Source of the DNA: an uncultured Bacilli bacterium
GTDB taxonomy: Bacteria > Bacillota_I > Bacilli_A > RF39 > UBA660
Length of the DNA: 52,818 bases
Reading direction: 5' to 3'
NCBI GenBank assembly: GCA_934096315.1
Contig: CAKOLT010000004.1
Span: 1-52,818, forward strand
The position numbers and the translations under genes were made by a program. Shown here one piece after another: positions 33,570 through 42,908 of the stretch; the first letter of the stretch is position 1, and each line of letters opens with the position of its first letter. The notes under the pieces are model-generated. The model was not told the DNA's origin and searched no databases. It was given only the letters and a program-made list of their open reading frames with translations.

Positions 33570-34703
33570 TTACACCTCCAAATCTTCCAATACTTCTATA
33601 AGCTCTTTTAAGTGGAATATTTTTGTTCCTTTTTTACCATTTTTAGTGGATTTTATAAATTTTAAATACCCTATTTGTGCCGTTCCAGTGACTATTAACT
33701 TATCTATACCTGACCCCTTGTTATTAAAGATTGCATTTAATTTTTCATAATTGTATACTTTAATTCCAGTATTATCTAACAATGAGTTATTGGGATCTGT
33801 TGATGTTCCTACTGATAAACCTCTTGTGCTAAAGCTAAAATTCATATCAGTAATCTTGCCTTCAAGTGTTTGAATAGTACCATCCTGTGTATCCAATGTC
33901 TTCTGAATATTTTTCATTGTAATATCAAAGTTATTTACAGTTTGAGTGACTTTTGATTGTTGCTCTTGTAACGTACCAATACTTCTTCCTTGTTCGTCAA
34001 CAAGTTCGGTTGTATTTGTCATTGTAGTATCTAACTTATCAACATCTTTTCTTATTTCAGTAACTGTTCCACTTAGTATAGTAAGATTTTCACCAACTTG
34101 ATTCGCCTTTGTATCATCAGTATACTTAGTAGCAATTGTCCAATCATTCTCTTCGAATGTTTCATCCCCTGCTTTAGTAGTTTGACACCTATATAATTCT
34201 TCATCCTTAATCCATAAATCTCCACAATCATATGGTGGTGTAGGTTCTACAACAAAAACACGTCTTTTACTGTCTGCTGTATCTTTAGCACTATTTGCTA
34301 TTGCTAGAGCCTTCGTAACATCTGTATCAGTAATTTTTATCCAACTATAAACATCATTATCAAATGAATATCTATAGGCATAGCCAGTCTCCTTATCATA
34401 ATAAAGGTCTCCTAGGTGATTATTTTTTTCTGAATCAGTAGTCCATTCACTAGCAGGTTCATTATTTTCGGTAGGAACTCCAGAATAAAACCAGGTAGTG
34501 ATGTTTCCATCTACCTGGTCTTGAAGTTCTTTTAAATTTTTTGCTGTTGCAATAACAAAGCCATTTAATTCACTTTCTACTTTAGTAAGTCCTGTTTTTT
34601 GTAACTCATAACTCTCTTTTAATGTTAAAATATCATTAAGATTATACTTCCTTTCTAAGTCTTCTGGTGTTCGCAATTTATTTATATCTCTTTTATTTAT
34701 CAT
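33570..34703 (-). CDS. Phage minor structural (fibre shaft) protein
   Basis: 377 residues. Segment about 70-125 has W-F-Y-S-G-V-P-T, then G-D-L-Y-Y-D-K-E-T-G-Y-A-Y-R-Y, and 155-190 has P-P-Y-D-C-G-D-L-W-I-K-D, both common in phage fibre and minor tail proteins. From about 195 to 285 there is a trimeric coiled-coil-like stretch, followed by a small C-terminal domain. It probably links fibre proteins to the particle. ATGA overlap with the polyvalent protein gene. Confidence 0.65.
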   Translation of the reverse strand: MINKRDINKLRTPEDLERKYNLNDILTLKESYELQKTGLTKVESELNGFVIATAKNLKELQDQVDGNITTWFYSGVPTENNEPASEWTTDSEKNNHLGDLYYDKETGYAYRYSFDNDVYSWIKITDTDVTKALAIANSAKDTADSKRRVFVVEPTPPYDCGDLWIKDEELYRCQTTKAGDETFEENDWTIATKYTDDTKANQVGENLTILSGTVTEIRKDVDKLDTTMTNTTELVDEQGRSIGTLQEQQSKVTQTVNNFDITMKNIQKTLDTQDGTIQTLEGKITDMNFSFSTRGLSVGTSTDPNNSLLDNTGIKVYNYEKLNAIFNNKGSGIDKLIVTGTAQIGYLKFIKSTKNGKKGTKIFHLKELIEVLEDLEV

Positions 34704-37700
34704 TTAGCATACACCCTACCATTTCTTACTTTGAAACCAAGTTCTTTTAATTCTTTAGTTTTTTCTTCGACAGAAATATCTTTAGAATTGATAATATTAA
34801 TTAATTCTTTATCGTAAGCAGTAAACCCTACTGTTTTAAGCATAACCTTTTTATCATAAGAAGAAGTATTAATACTATTAACATACTTAACTATTTGGTC
34901 ATCATACTGTTTAAAACTATTATATTCCATTTTAATAAGCATTGCCTTTTGTGGAATTGTTAAATTTAAATTATTAATATATTTAATTACTTTATTTTTT
35001 CTAGAATTAGGAACAGTTTTTCCATTAGTATAATAATCACTTTCAAACTTCTCAGAATTAAACTTTATAAATTCATCAATATTTATTTTTGCATTTAGTA
35101 CAGTATCAATTATTTTTTCACTTGAATAATATTTTCCGTACAAATATCCTTTATACTTATCATTTAATCCAGAATCAATAACTAAATCAGCAATCTCTTT
35201 ATGTTTAATATCGCTTTCCTTATCCTCATCTCCACGAATAACACCAATTTTTACTTTTGCTTTAAAATATTTATTTTTATCAGTATCACTCATATTCAAT
35301 TTATTTATTTCTTCTTTTTCGTCATCCTTTACTTTAGTCCACTCCGACTTACTATTCAAATAATATTCCTGGTCTGAAACCTTACCATAGTTTTCATATG
35401 AAATTACATCTTTATAATCATTTATGGCACTTTTTGATAATTCGTTGATTTGTTTTTGAATTTCCTTAGTTTGATTATACTTGTCACTATCCTTTAAAGA
35501 TGAGCTTTGTATTTCTCTCTTTTTAGCATATAATTTACTAATTTCACTTTTAACTGAATTAACATATTTATTTTTTAACTTATCTTCATCTGTAGCATTA
35601 GAACTGTTAGATTTTTTAGTAAGTTCTTCGCTTAAACTATAGAAATCAGAAATATTTTGATTTTTAAGATTGCTATCTACGGTAAATTTATCTTTAACTG
35701 GGGCTAATAATTTTCCAGCGAAATTATCGCTACCACTCTCAGCCTCTTGAGTTAGATAAGGTAATGTATAGTCTCCTATTGCTCCAGCATATTGGTCTAG
35801 TACATAATTTATTTTATATGGGCTTATATTAAGTTTCTTGCCAAGCCATATACTAATACTATCTGTTGTTTCATCATACTGTTCTGCATTAGGCAAGTTT
35901 TGAAGCCTTGTAGGAACTAAATCACCACCGTACCATGTCTCATTATTAATTGCTTGTATCATTGGAGATAATAAATTACTTTCGCTAGGGTCAGATGGTA
36001 ATACATTGTTTTTTAAAAGGTCTATAAAACCATCTATATCCATTTCTTTACCACTATTTTTATCTATGATATTTTGGAAGAATTTTTGAAGAACACTAAC
36101 TACTCTACCTTTAGGTATTCTAATAAATTTTCCATCTCCATATTTACCAATTATATAATAATTGTTTTTAACATAATCAGATAACTCTTCATAGTCATCA
36201 TCATCAGCCCAAAGCATTCCCATAAGAAGTGCTGGTGTAAGTCCTGCTATCGTCCATCTTACCGCTAATTTAGTAATTCCTTTTATGCCCTCAGCTCGTG
36301 CCTCTTGGACATTTCTAACTTGTTTTGTAGTACCTTGTACTCCAGCATTCAAAAAGGTAACACCATTTCTATCAAGCGTTTTGGTTATATCCCCACCACG
36401 TTTAAAGTTAGTAGTTATTTCTGAAGCATTATACATAGCAGTTTCTATACTATCCCCTGCTTCGATGGAAGCCATAAATTCAGCAAGTCTTGGAGCCATT
36501 TCTATAATCTCATTCATTTCACTTATCTTTTTTAATGGAAGTATTTTGTCTAAAATGCTAGGTGCTATATTAGTTCCAGTATTATAATTAAAATATGTCT
36601 CATAAGAACCACCATTAGCAATATATAATTGTTTATATAGTCCATTATTTTTTATTTGCATAATTGCTTCTGATAAATTTTTAGCAAACAATTCGGGATG
36701 TTTACTGTTTATAGTTCCATCTTGAATATCCTTTAAAGGGTTAGTTATCATAAATAGTGGATTATATTCAGTAAGCAATCCTCTTCTAATATTGTTTAAC
36801 TTATTTAACCATTTTACTGTATATATATTACTTGGCTTTAATGCCTCATATATTTCATCAGATATTTCAAATGTGATTTTCTCACCCTTATCAAAAACAG
36901 TTAGAGTTGCTGGACTATTTTTACTACTTTTAGTTAATAACTCATCACTATTTATCTCTTCCACAATATTATCGACACTTTCTTTATTTCTTATTTGTTC
37001 TGTTTCAATACTATTTAATAATTCAAGACCAAAATTGTTCCTTAGAGCAGAATTAACAGTTTGCATAGTTCTAAGTGCCATTGCCTCTTTTAATGGAATT
37101 ATATTTTCATTACCACCTTTTGCCTTTTTAATAGGGGTATTTACTCTTGCCTTTTTTCCCAGTAAAAAGTCCATATGAGCTCTAGTTTTCGCCTGTTCTC
37201 TAATAACAGGTACATAATGTGGATATTTATTATTATAATATTCCATGCTATCTTTTGATAATACTCCATATTTAACAAGCATTTTTAAATTGGAATTATT
37301 ATAGTCATAAATTTCATCAGCCCAAGCTTCAAACTCAGGATATTTAGTTTCGTATTCATTAACTATCTTTTCTGACATTTTAGAAGTCATACTATCCCCA
37401 AATACTGCTTTATTTGCTTCATTAAATCTACTTTCTAAATTCATCCTATCAACATTGTGTTTATGATAAATATATTTACTAAAATCATCTAGTAAACCAC
37501 TGTTTTCAATGGGCTCAAATATTTCGTATAATCCTTTCCCTACTTTATTACCATCTTCATCTAAACGACCATTGCCTATTATCTGATTAGCAATTCCATT
37601 AGCAAGTAAGGAATAATCATATTTAGAGCTTAACTCCTTATTTTTAACCTTTCTTGCTAGTTTGTCAACATAATATCCTTTATCAACAAACTTAATGGTA

Positions 37701-40700
37701 GCAAGTTTTTTCAGCCAACTATCTTTTTCTTCGATGGTAGTAGGTTTTTCTTTTAATATTTCTGCTAATTGTTCTGGCTCGTCATAGGTACTCTCTTTAG
37801 TTGGATCTTGAGATATATAGTCTGTTTCTTGATTAGAAGAAGATTCTTTAATAGGAGATTTATCTTTTGTGAATTTTTTTTCACTATTTTGCATATTATT
37901 AATAGTAGGTAGTATATCAGATTTGACTTTTTCGTTAGATTGTGGTATATTATCTGTAGAAAAAGCAGGTTGACTGTAAGGTGGCAAGATGTTAGTTCTA
38001 TTACTAATGTCCCCATCGTAGTCGCCTGTTTTTTTCATTTTCTTTTCTAGTCTTTGTACTCTATATTGATTTTCACCATTTTCCATTGAACGAACATCAA
38101 ATTCAAGATAATATAATTCACCATTTATCTCTAAACCATCAAAATAATAGTTCCAATAATTTATATTTTTTCTATTTTTTGTTTCTCTGGTTTGATTAAC
38201 TAATGTAGCATTTTCAATAATATCTCCTAAATCAGAAAAAACTTGTAAATGCTCTTTTATTAAACTTCTTTGAGTTCGATTATTATATATCTTTTCAATA
38301 CTTTCGTTAATTCCAGATTTATTAACAACAATTTTATTGCCTGCATTTTCAAAGGTGTCTTTTTGATTATACTTAATAAATATATCATTTGCCAATTTCT
38401 TTAAATCACCAATATTTATCTTATTTATATCAAAATTACTCAATTCTACAATCTCATTATTAATTTTAACATTTCCATCATAGTTGTTTTTTTCATTTTT
38501 AAATATTTCTTTAACATTTGGATATTTATTTAGTAACTCTTGATTAATAGGAATATTACCTTTTACTTGCTTAATTTGTGAAATATCTATAGGTAGAATT
38601 GCTTTATTGGTATTATTTATACTTGTTACATCTAATACAGGCAATATATCGGAACTTACTTTTGCATATTGACCCTGTGTAGGATCTATCCATGCAACAT
38701 CGTTAATATTTACTTCTTTGGAATAAACTTTACCATTACTTGAATAACTTTCTGCTTCAATTTTAGATGGAGAAACAAAAATACCTTGTTTTATAGGGTA
38801 TGATGAATAAACAGTTATTTTCCCATTTTCAATAGCGTTTTCTATATCTTGTCTTGTTAAATCAGGGTTATATTCATCATAATCTGACCAATCACTATCA
38901 TTTATTGTTTCTTCTAATGTTTTTATATCTTCTATATTTCTAATCCAAGTGTGATAATCATCATTAACTGGGTTATTGTTTTTTATAATATCTAATTGTT
39001 TTTGTTTATAAGAAAAAGAATCATTTTCTAGTTCTTGTGAATTATTTCTGCCTATTGGCATAGAATATTTAGTAGTAGATGATGTATCACTATTGACATT
39101 ATTATTTGATTGTGGTATATTACTACTAGAAAAAGCAGATGTTTCGGTAACTGGTAAGGTGCCTACATTGGTACTCCCAGTGGAAACATTTGCTATAGAA
39201 GAATTAATGCCCTTTGGCAATTGTAGCCACTCGCCATTAATTCTTTTTTTTATTATTCCATCATCTATATCGTAGATTATTCGTTCTTTATTTTGCTCCA
39301 TCCACATCTCATAATTATTTCTACCATATGCACTTGTCATTACGTTTGCATCTAATCTTTTTATTTCATTTTTATTATTAATATCAGTAATTTCTATGTG
39401 ACCCTTTCCGTCTAGTGCCATCGATACAACAATTATCTTACCATCGTTATCTGAAAGCTCTGTTACTACAACAATACTATCTTTTACAGTAGATGATTCT
39501 AAAATGTTTAATGGATTAGCGATTGCACTTGGTAATTGTTTAACAGTTTCAATTCCCAAATTATGATATGTACCTTTTTGTTTTCCAGTATTATTAATTA
39601 TTCTTTCTAGTTTACTTGATGAAACGGTAATAGGTTTATCACTTAGTCCTAAATCCAAATAAAGTTGGGGAGTATGTCTAAATAATACTAATTGACTTCT
39701 ATTATTCCACTTACCTTGAGCCCATAAATCCAATTGCTCTGCGAAAGATAAAGAGGTCTTATTTGAATAATTCAAAGTATCATTTACTTTCGTTTTATTT
39801 ATCAAAGAGCTATTGATTGGAACTACATTATTAATTATTGATACTTGATTAGCATTATTAACACTTGTTACATCTACACTTCTTAATTTTTGAAGAGCAT
39901 TACCAATCGAAGCATATTGTTGTCTAGTCAAGTTTTTAGTTGTAGTAAAGCTCATATCTGACCTTACTTCACTAACATAATTCATAGCAGCAGGTACTCT
40001 TATTCCTACTTCATTAAGCATTGTTTTAATATAACTACCTTTGTATCCCTCAATACTAGGGTCACCCAAAATAAAGCCTTTGATATCTTCTAATATTTCA
40101 GGCTTTATTTTAGTCATATCAATCTTTAAATTACTAGTAGGCATATTTATATTAGAACTATTAAAATCGTTCTCTTTAGGCAAAATACTCTTATCAGAAT
40201 TGACTATATTACTTTGCTCATTATATACAGGTAAATTAATACTATTTTTTGTTTCCTTTTCTTGATTAACTATGTCTTGTACTGTTGGTAAGTTTACCTC
40301 TTCTTTTATGGAAGTACTTGTATCATAGTTTTGATTTTGAATAGCATTCAACTGATTTTTAAGTCTATTTAATTCTATCTCCTGCTCACTAGTTAATCTA
40401 TTTTGTCCTTTCAAAGTCTCGTATTCATTAATCTGAGATATTATTGGTGCTATTTTGGTGTTAACACCTAAATCATTATTAATAGTACTATCAATATTAG
40501 AAATGACTTTGTCTATTTTATCAATAGTATCTTTGTTTGTGGTATTCTTCTTTGTTTCTTCTAGTTCTTCTTTATAAACTTTATATAAATTTATATCTTT
40601 ATTATCTACATTTGTATCCTTACCAGTAATAGTACCTATAACTCCTCCGGTTACACTACCAACTGCTGCAGAATATAGGGCATCAGATAAGACATCACTA

Positions 40701-41833
40701 TCAAATAAAACAGAAACATAATCTTTAGCATTTGTACTCTTTTCCAAAGTAATTAATTTATTAAAATTATCTAAATATTCTTGTATAAACTCTTCTGTTG
40801 CTTCACTCCCTGCGTTTGCCAAAATATTTGCTAATTTAGGTTTTTTTGTTATATTAGTAAATGTCTTTTCAAGTAGTTGTTTGTATTCGTTTGTCCTGCC
40901 CCCAGTCAGGCCTTTGGTTGCACTACCTAAAGCCTTACCAACACCATATTCAAGCCCTACATTAACTAAACCATATATTGTAGCACTACCACTATCATAG
41001 CCGTCCGAAACAGCTTGATTAGTACTATCTACAAACATTTTGCCAAAATACATAGTAGAACCAACTTTAGGCAAGGCAGCATTAATAAGAGTCGCTCCTG
41101 CTATTTTTCCACCCTCATATAAAGTAGTACCAGCAAACCTACCAAGACCCGTATCATAAGATTCCATTACTTTCTGATGTTTCATCTGATTAAATGTAGG
41201 TAAATATTCTAAATCACCATTTTCATTTTTTATCAAACCACCACTGTAATCAAAGATTGATTTAAAGCCAGCATTAAGTCTACCTATAGATTTATCATAA
41301 CCGTTAATATTTTCCTCTGCAACCCTTTGTTTGTCGTAATTATACTTAGCATATCCAACCTTATTTGATTGGTCTTCTAGCTGTTTCATCTGGTTTTTGT
41401 ATTCACTTGATTTTTTAATTTCCTGATACTTATTTTCTATATTTTTATTTTGAGCCAATTTATCTTGACCAGCTGCCATTTCAAACTTACCATTTCTTAC
41501 AATATCAGTTTGGTCTTGAGTAGGTAAAATATTTCGTTGTGTTGAAAAAGGAGTTACTGTAGTTTGTACTCCCTTTTCATAAGTGCTTTTTTGAATATCA
41601 TTTTGAATACTTTTCCTTTTGGATAATTGGTTATTGTATTCGTTTTTATAATAAGAACTGTTTTTTATTTTTTGCATTTCAAAATATTTTAGATCAGCTG
41701 CTTTTTTTTGATTAATTTGACTTGATAAATTTTCTCTATTTTTAGCAATTTTATATGTATTCGGCATTATTTCATTCCGATTAGTATTATTAACAATAAC
41801 TAATTCATTTCCTATTAGTTTGTATCTAGCCAT
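34700..41833 (-). CDS. Giant polyvalent virion protein with MuF-C-, LPD3- and LPD38-like domains
   Basis: 2377 residues. N-terminal 200 residues are coiled and polar. About 225-405 holds glycine-rich amphipathic or hydrophobic stretches. About 710-850 matches the MuF C-terminal domain pattern (L-D-L-G-L-S-D-K-P-I ... L-P-S-A-I-A-N-P-L-N-I-L ... V-V-V-T-E-L). About 960-1055 is a compact module (Y-H-T-W-I-R ... I-T-V-Y-S-S-Y-P-I ... F-V-S-P-S-K-I-E-A-E-S-Y) that looks like an ADP-ribosyltransferase-type toxin fold. About 1110-1265 resembles LPD3, and about 1385-2020 resembles LPD38 with several hydrophobic helices. Low-complexity linkers separate them and two are repeated. Such proteins are packed in the capsid and enter the cell with DNA. 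Domain names are by pattern only. Confidence 0.8.
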   Translation of the reverse strand: MARYKLIGNELVIVNNTNRNEIMPNTYKIAKNRENLSSQINQKKAADLKYFEMQKIKNSSYYKNEYNNQLSKRKSIQNDIQKSTYEKGVQTTVTPFSTQRNILPTQDQTDIVRNGKFEMAAGQDKLAQNKNIENKYQEIKKSSEYKNQMKQLEDQSNKVGYAKYNYDKQRVAEENINGYDKSIGRLNAGFKSIFDYSGGLIKNENGDLEYLPTFNQMKHQKVMESYDTGLGRFAGTTLYEGGKIAGATLINAALPKVGSTMYFGKMFVDSTNQAVSDGYDSGSATIYGLVNVGLEYGVGKALGSATKGLTGGRTNEYKQLLEKTFTNITKKPKLANILANAGSEATEEFIQEYLDNFNKLITLEKSTNAKDYVSVLFDSDVLSDALYSAAVGSVTGGVIGTITGKDTNVDNKDINLYKVYKEELEETKKNTTNKDTIDKIDKVISNIDSTINNDLGVNTKIAPIISQINEYETLKGQNRLTSEQEIELNRLKNQLNAIQNQNYDTSTSIKEEVNLPTVQDIVNQEKETKNSINLPVYNEQSNIVNSDKSILPKENDFNSSNINMPTSNLKIDMTKIKPEILEDIKGFILGDPSIEGYKGSYIKTMLNEVGIRVPAAMNYVSEVRSDMSFTTTKNLTRQQYASIGNALQKLRSVDVTSVNNANQVSIINNVVPINSSLINKTKVNDTLNYSNKTSLSFAEQLDLWAQGKWNNRSQLVLFRHTPQLYLDLGLSDKPITVSSSKLERIINNTGKQKGTYHNLGIETVKQLPSAIANPLNILESSTVKDSIVVVTELSDNDGKIIVVSMALDGKGHIEITDINNKNEIKRLDANVMTSAYGRNNYEMWMEQNKERIIYDIDDGIIKKRINGEWLQLPKGINSSIANVSTGSTNVGTLPVTETSAFSSSNIPQSNNNVNSDTSSTTKYSMPIGRNNSQELENDSFSYKQKQLDIIKNNNPVNDDYHTWIRNIEDIKTLEETINDSDWSDYDEYNPDLTRQDIENAIENGKITVYSSYPIKQGIFVSPSKIEAESYSSNGKVYSKEVNINDVAWIDPTQGQYAKVSSDILPVLDVTSINNTNKAILPIDISQIKQVKGNIPINQELLNKYPNVKEIFKNEKNNYDGNVKINNEIVELSNFDINKINIGDLKKLANDIFIKYNQKDTFENAGNKIVVNKSGINESIEKIYNNRTQRSLIKEHLQVFSDLGDIIENATLVNQTRETKNRKNINYWNYYFDGLEINGELYYLEFDVRSMENGENQYRVQRLEKKMKKTGDYDGDISNRTNILPPYSQPAFSTDNIPQSNEKVKSDILPTINNMQNSEKKFTKDKSPIKESSSNQETDYISQDPTKESTYDEPEQLAEILKEKPTTIEEKDSWLKKLATIKFVDKGYYVDKLARKVKNKELSSKYDYSLLANGIANQIIGNGRLDEDGNKVGKGLYEIFEPIENSGLLDDFSKYIYHKHNVDRMNLESRFNEANKAVFGDSMTSKMSEKIVNEYETKYPEFEAWADEIYDYNNSNLKMLVKYGVLSKDSMEYYNNKYPHYVPVIREQAKTRAHMDFLLGKKARVNTPIKKAKGGNENIIPLKEAMALRTMQTVNSALRNNFGLELLNSIETEQIRNKESVDNIVEEINSDELLTKSSKNSPATLTVFDKGEKITFEISDEIYEALKPSNIYTVKWLNKLNNIRRGLLTEYNPLFMITNPLKDIQDGTINSKHPELFAKNLSEAIMQIKNNGLYKQLYIANGGSYETYFNYNTGTNIAPSILDKILPLKKISEMNEIIEMAPRLAEFMASIEAGDSIETAMYNASEITTNFKRGGDITKTLDRNGVTFLNAGVQGTTKQVRNVQEARAEGIKGITKLAVRWTIAGLTPALLMGMLWADDDDYEELSDYVKNNYYIIGKYGDGKFIRIPKGRVVSVLQKFFQNIIDKNSGKEMDIDGFIDLLKNNVLPSDPSESNLLSPMIQAINNETWYGGDLVPTRLQNLPNAEQYDETTDSISIWLGKKLNISPYKINYVLDQYAGAIGDYTLPYLTQEAESGSDNFAGKLLAPVKDKFTVDSNLKNQNISDFYSLSEELTKKSNSSNATDEDKLKNKYVNSVKSEISKLYAKKREIQSSSLKDSDKYNQTKEIQKQINELSKSAINDYKDVISYENYGKVSDQEYYLNSKSEWTKVKDDEKEEINKLNMSDTDKNKYFKAKVKIGVIRGDEDKESDIKHKEIADLVIDSGLNDKYKGYLYGKYYSSEKIIDTVLNAKINIDEFIKFNSEKFESDYYTNGKTVPNSRKNKVIKYINNLNLTIPQKAMLIKMEYNSFKQYDDQIVKYVNSINTSSYDKKVMLKTVGFTAYDKELINIINSKDISVEEKTKELKELGFKVRNGRVYAK
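37938..39138 (-). repeat. Duplicated linker coding sequence inside the polyvalent gene
   Basis: Two 31-nt copies, 37938-37968 and 39108-39138, identical at 27 positions, encode A-F-S-x-x-N-I-P-Q-S-N linkers on either side of the ART-like and LPD3-like modules. The bounds given run from the first copy to the second. Confidence 0.75.
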
Positions 41834-41843
41834 AAAAACACCT

Positions 41844-42902
41844 TTACTTTCTTATATATAGTTTATCTTTTTTAGGACTAACACTTCCTGCTTTATAATA
41901 TTTAACTCCATTTACATCTATTTCATCAATATAACCTTTGTTAATATAATAATCTAATTTTCCAGCAACACTTAAACCAAGAGATTTAATTACATCAATT
42001 GCTGACGTTGATAAATTTGATTTATCAAGGTCTACATTACCAGATGGAGTATCTCCACCAGTATTACCATTAGTTAGAGTTTCATAATAATTCTTTTCTG
42101 CGTTTATACTAGCCCATTTTTGAGCATTCGCAATAGCATCTTGCTGTCTCTGATATTCCATCTCTCTCTCCCAACGTTCTTGTTCTAATCTTTGTTGTTC
42201 TTTTTGATATGCCATATTCTCATTATATTGTCTAATTTTCTCGGCAGTTTCATTTTCATAATTAATTTGACTCTCAACATCTTTATATCTATTGTAATAA
42301 GTATTATTAATGTTATAATTCCAATTCATCCTGTTATTTTCTTGCTCTGATTTATAATTAAATCCTTCAAGTGCAATGTTTAATTTATCTTGTAATGCTT
42401 TCAAAGCATTTTGGGCTAGTGTTTCATCATTGGATAATTGAGCCTGTCTGATTGCATTATCAAACTCTATTCCAGCATCTTGCATGCTTTTTCTTGCAGT
42501 ACCTAATCTATTTTGATAAGTATTATACATACCTACTTTAGAACTCTCTGCATAACCACTGTTAGACAGTCCATTAGCAACAACATTCTCTCGACTAACA
42601 CCATATTTATCTACTTCTTTTTGATAATCTATGTAAGAAGCTTTAGCTTCATCTTGATATGCTTGCTCAGTTTTTTTTCTTTGCTGTTCGATTAAATCTT
42701 TTTGATAATCAAGATTTTTATTTGCAATATCCCTTTGAGTATTTTCCCACCTATCAACCATATCCTGTTGCTCTTTAGTGAAATTATTTCTTTCATTTAT
42801 TAAATTATCATATGTTTCATTGTACTTGTTCATTTCGCTTTGCTTTTCATTTTCAACATCTTTGAATCTTTTGTCATCGTAATTAACATCATAAATCGCC
42901 AT
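41844..42902 (-). CDS. Coiled-coil internal virion protein
   Basis: 352 residues, almost wholly helical and polar, with long coiled coils (about 15-100 and 205-260, rich in Q, E, K and N). A central segment has G-L-S-N-S-G-Y-A-E-S-S, a pattern seen in ejection or internal proteins of small-tailed phages. Position between the nozzle-like and polyvalent genes fits a core or ejection role. GAGGTGATAAAAT precedes the ATG. Confidence 0.6.
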   Translation of the reverse strand: MAIYDVNYDDKRFKDVENEKQSEMNKYNETYDNLINERNNFTKEQQDMVDRWENTQRDIANKNLDYQKDLIEQQRKKTEQAYQDEAKASYIDYQKEVDKYGVSRENVVANGLSNSGYAESSKVGMYNTYQNRLGTARKSMQDAGIEFDNAIRQAQLSNDETLAQNALKALQDKLNIALEGFNYKSEQENNRMNWNYNINNTYYNRYKDVESQINYENETAEKIRQYNENMAYQKEQQRLEQERWEREMEYQRQQDAIANAQKWASINAEKNYYETLTNGNTGGDTPSGNVDLDKSNLSTSAIDVIKSLGLSVAGKLDYYINKGYIDEIDVNGVKYYKAGSVSPKKDKLYIRK

Positions 42903-42908
42903 ATTTTA

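Noticed and set aside
36285..37178. Plus-strand reading frames inside the polyvalent gene
   Set aside because: They have no ribosome sites or recognisable products and lie opposite conserved domains; they are shadows of the minus-strand gene.
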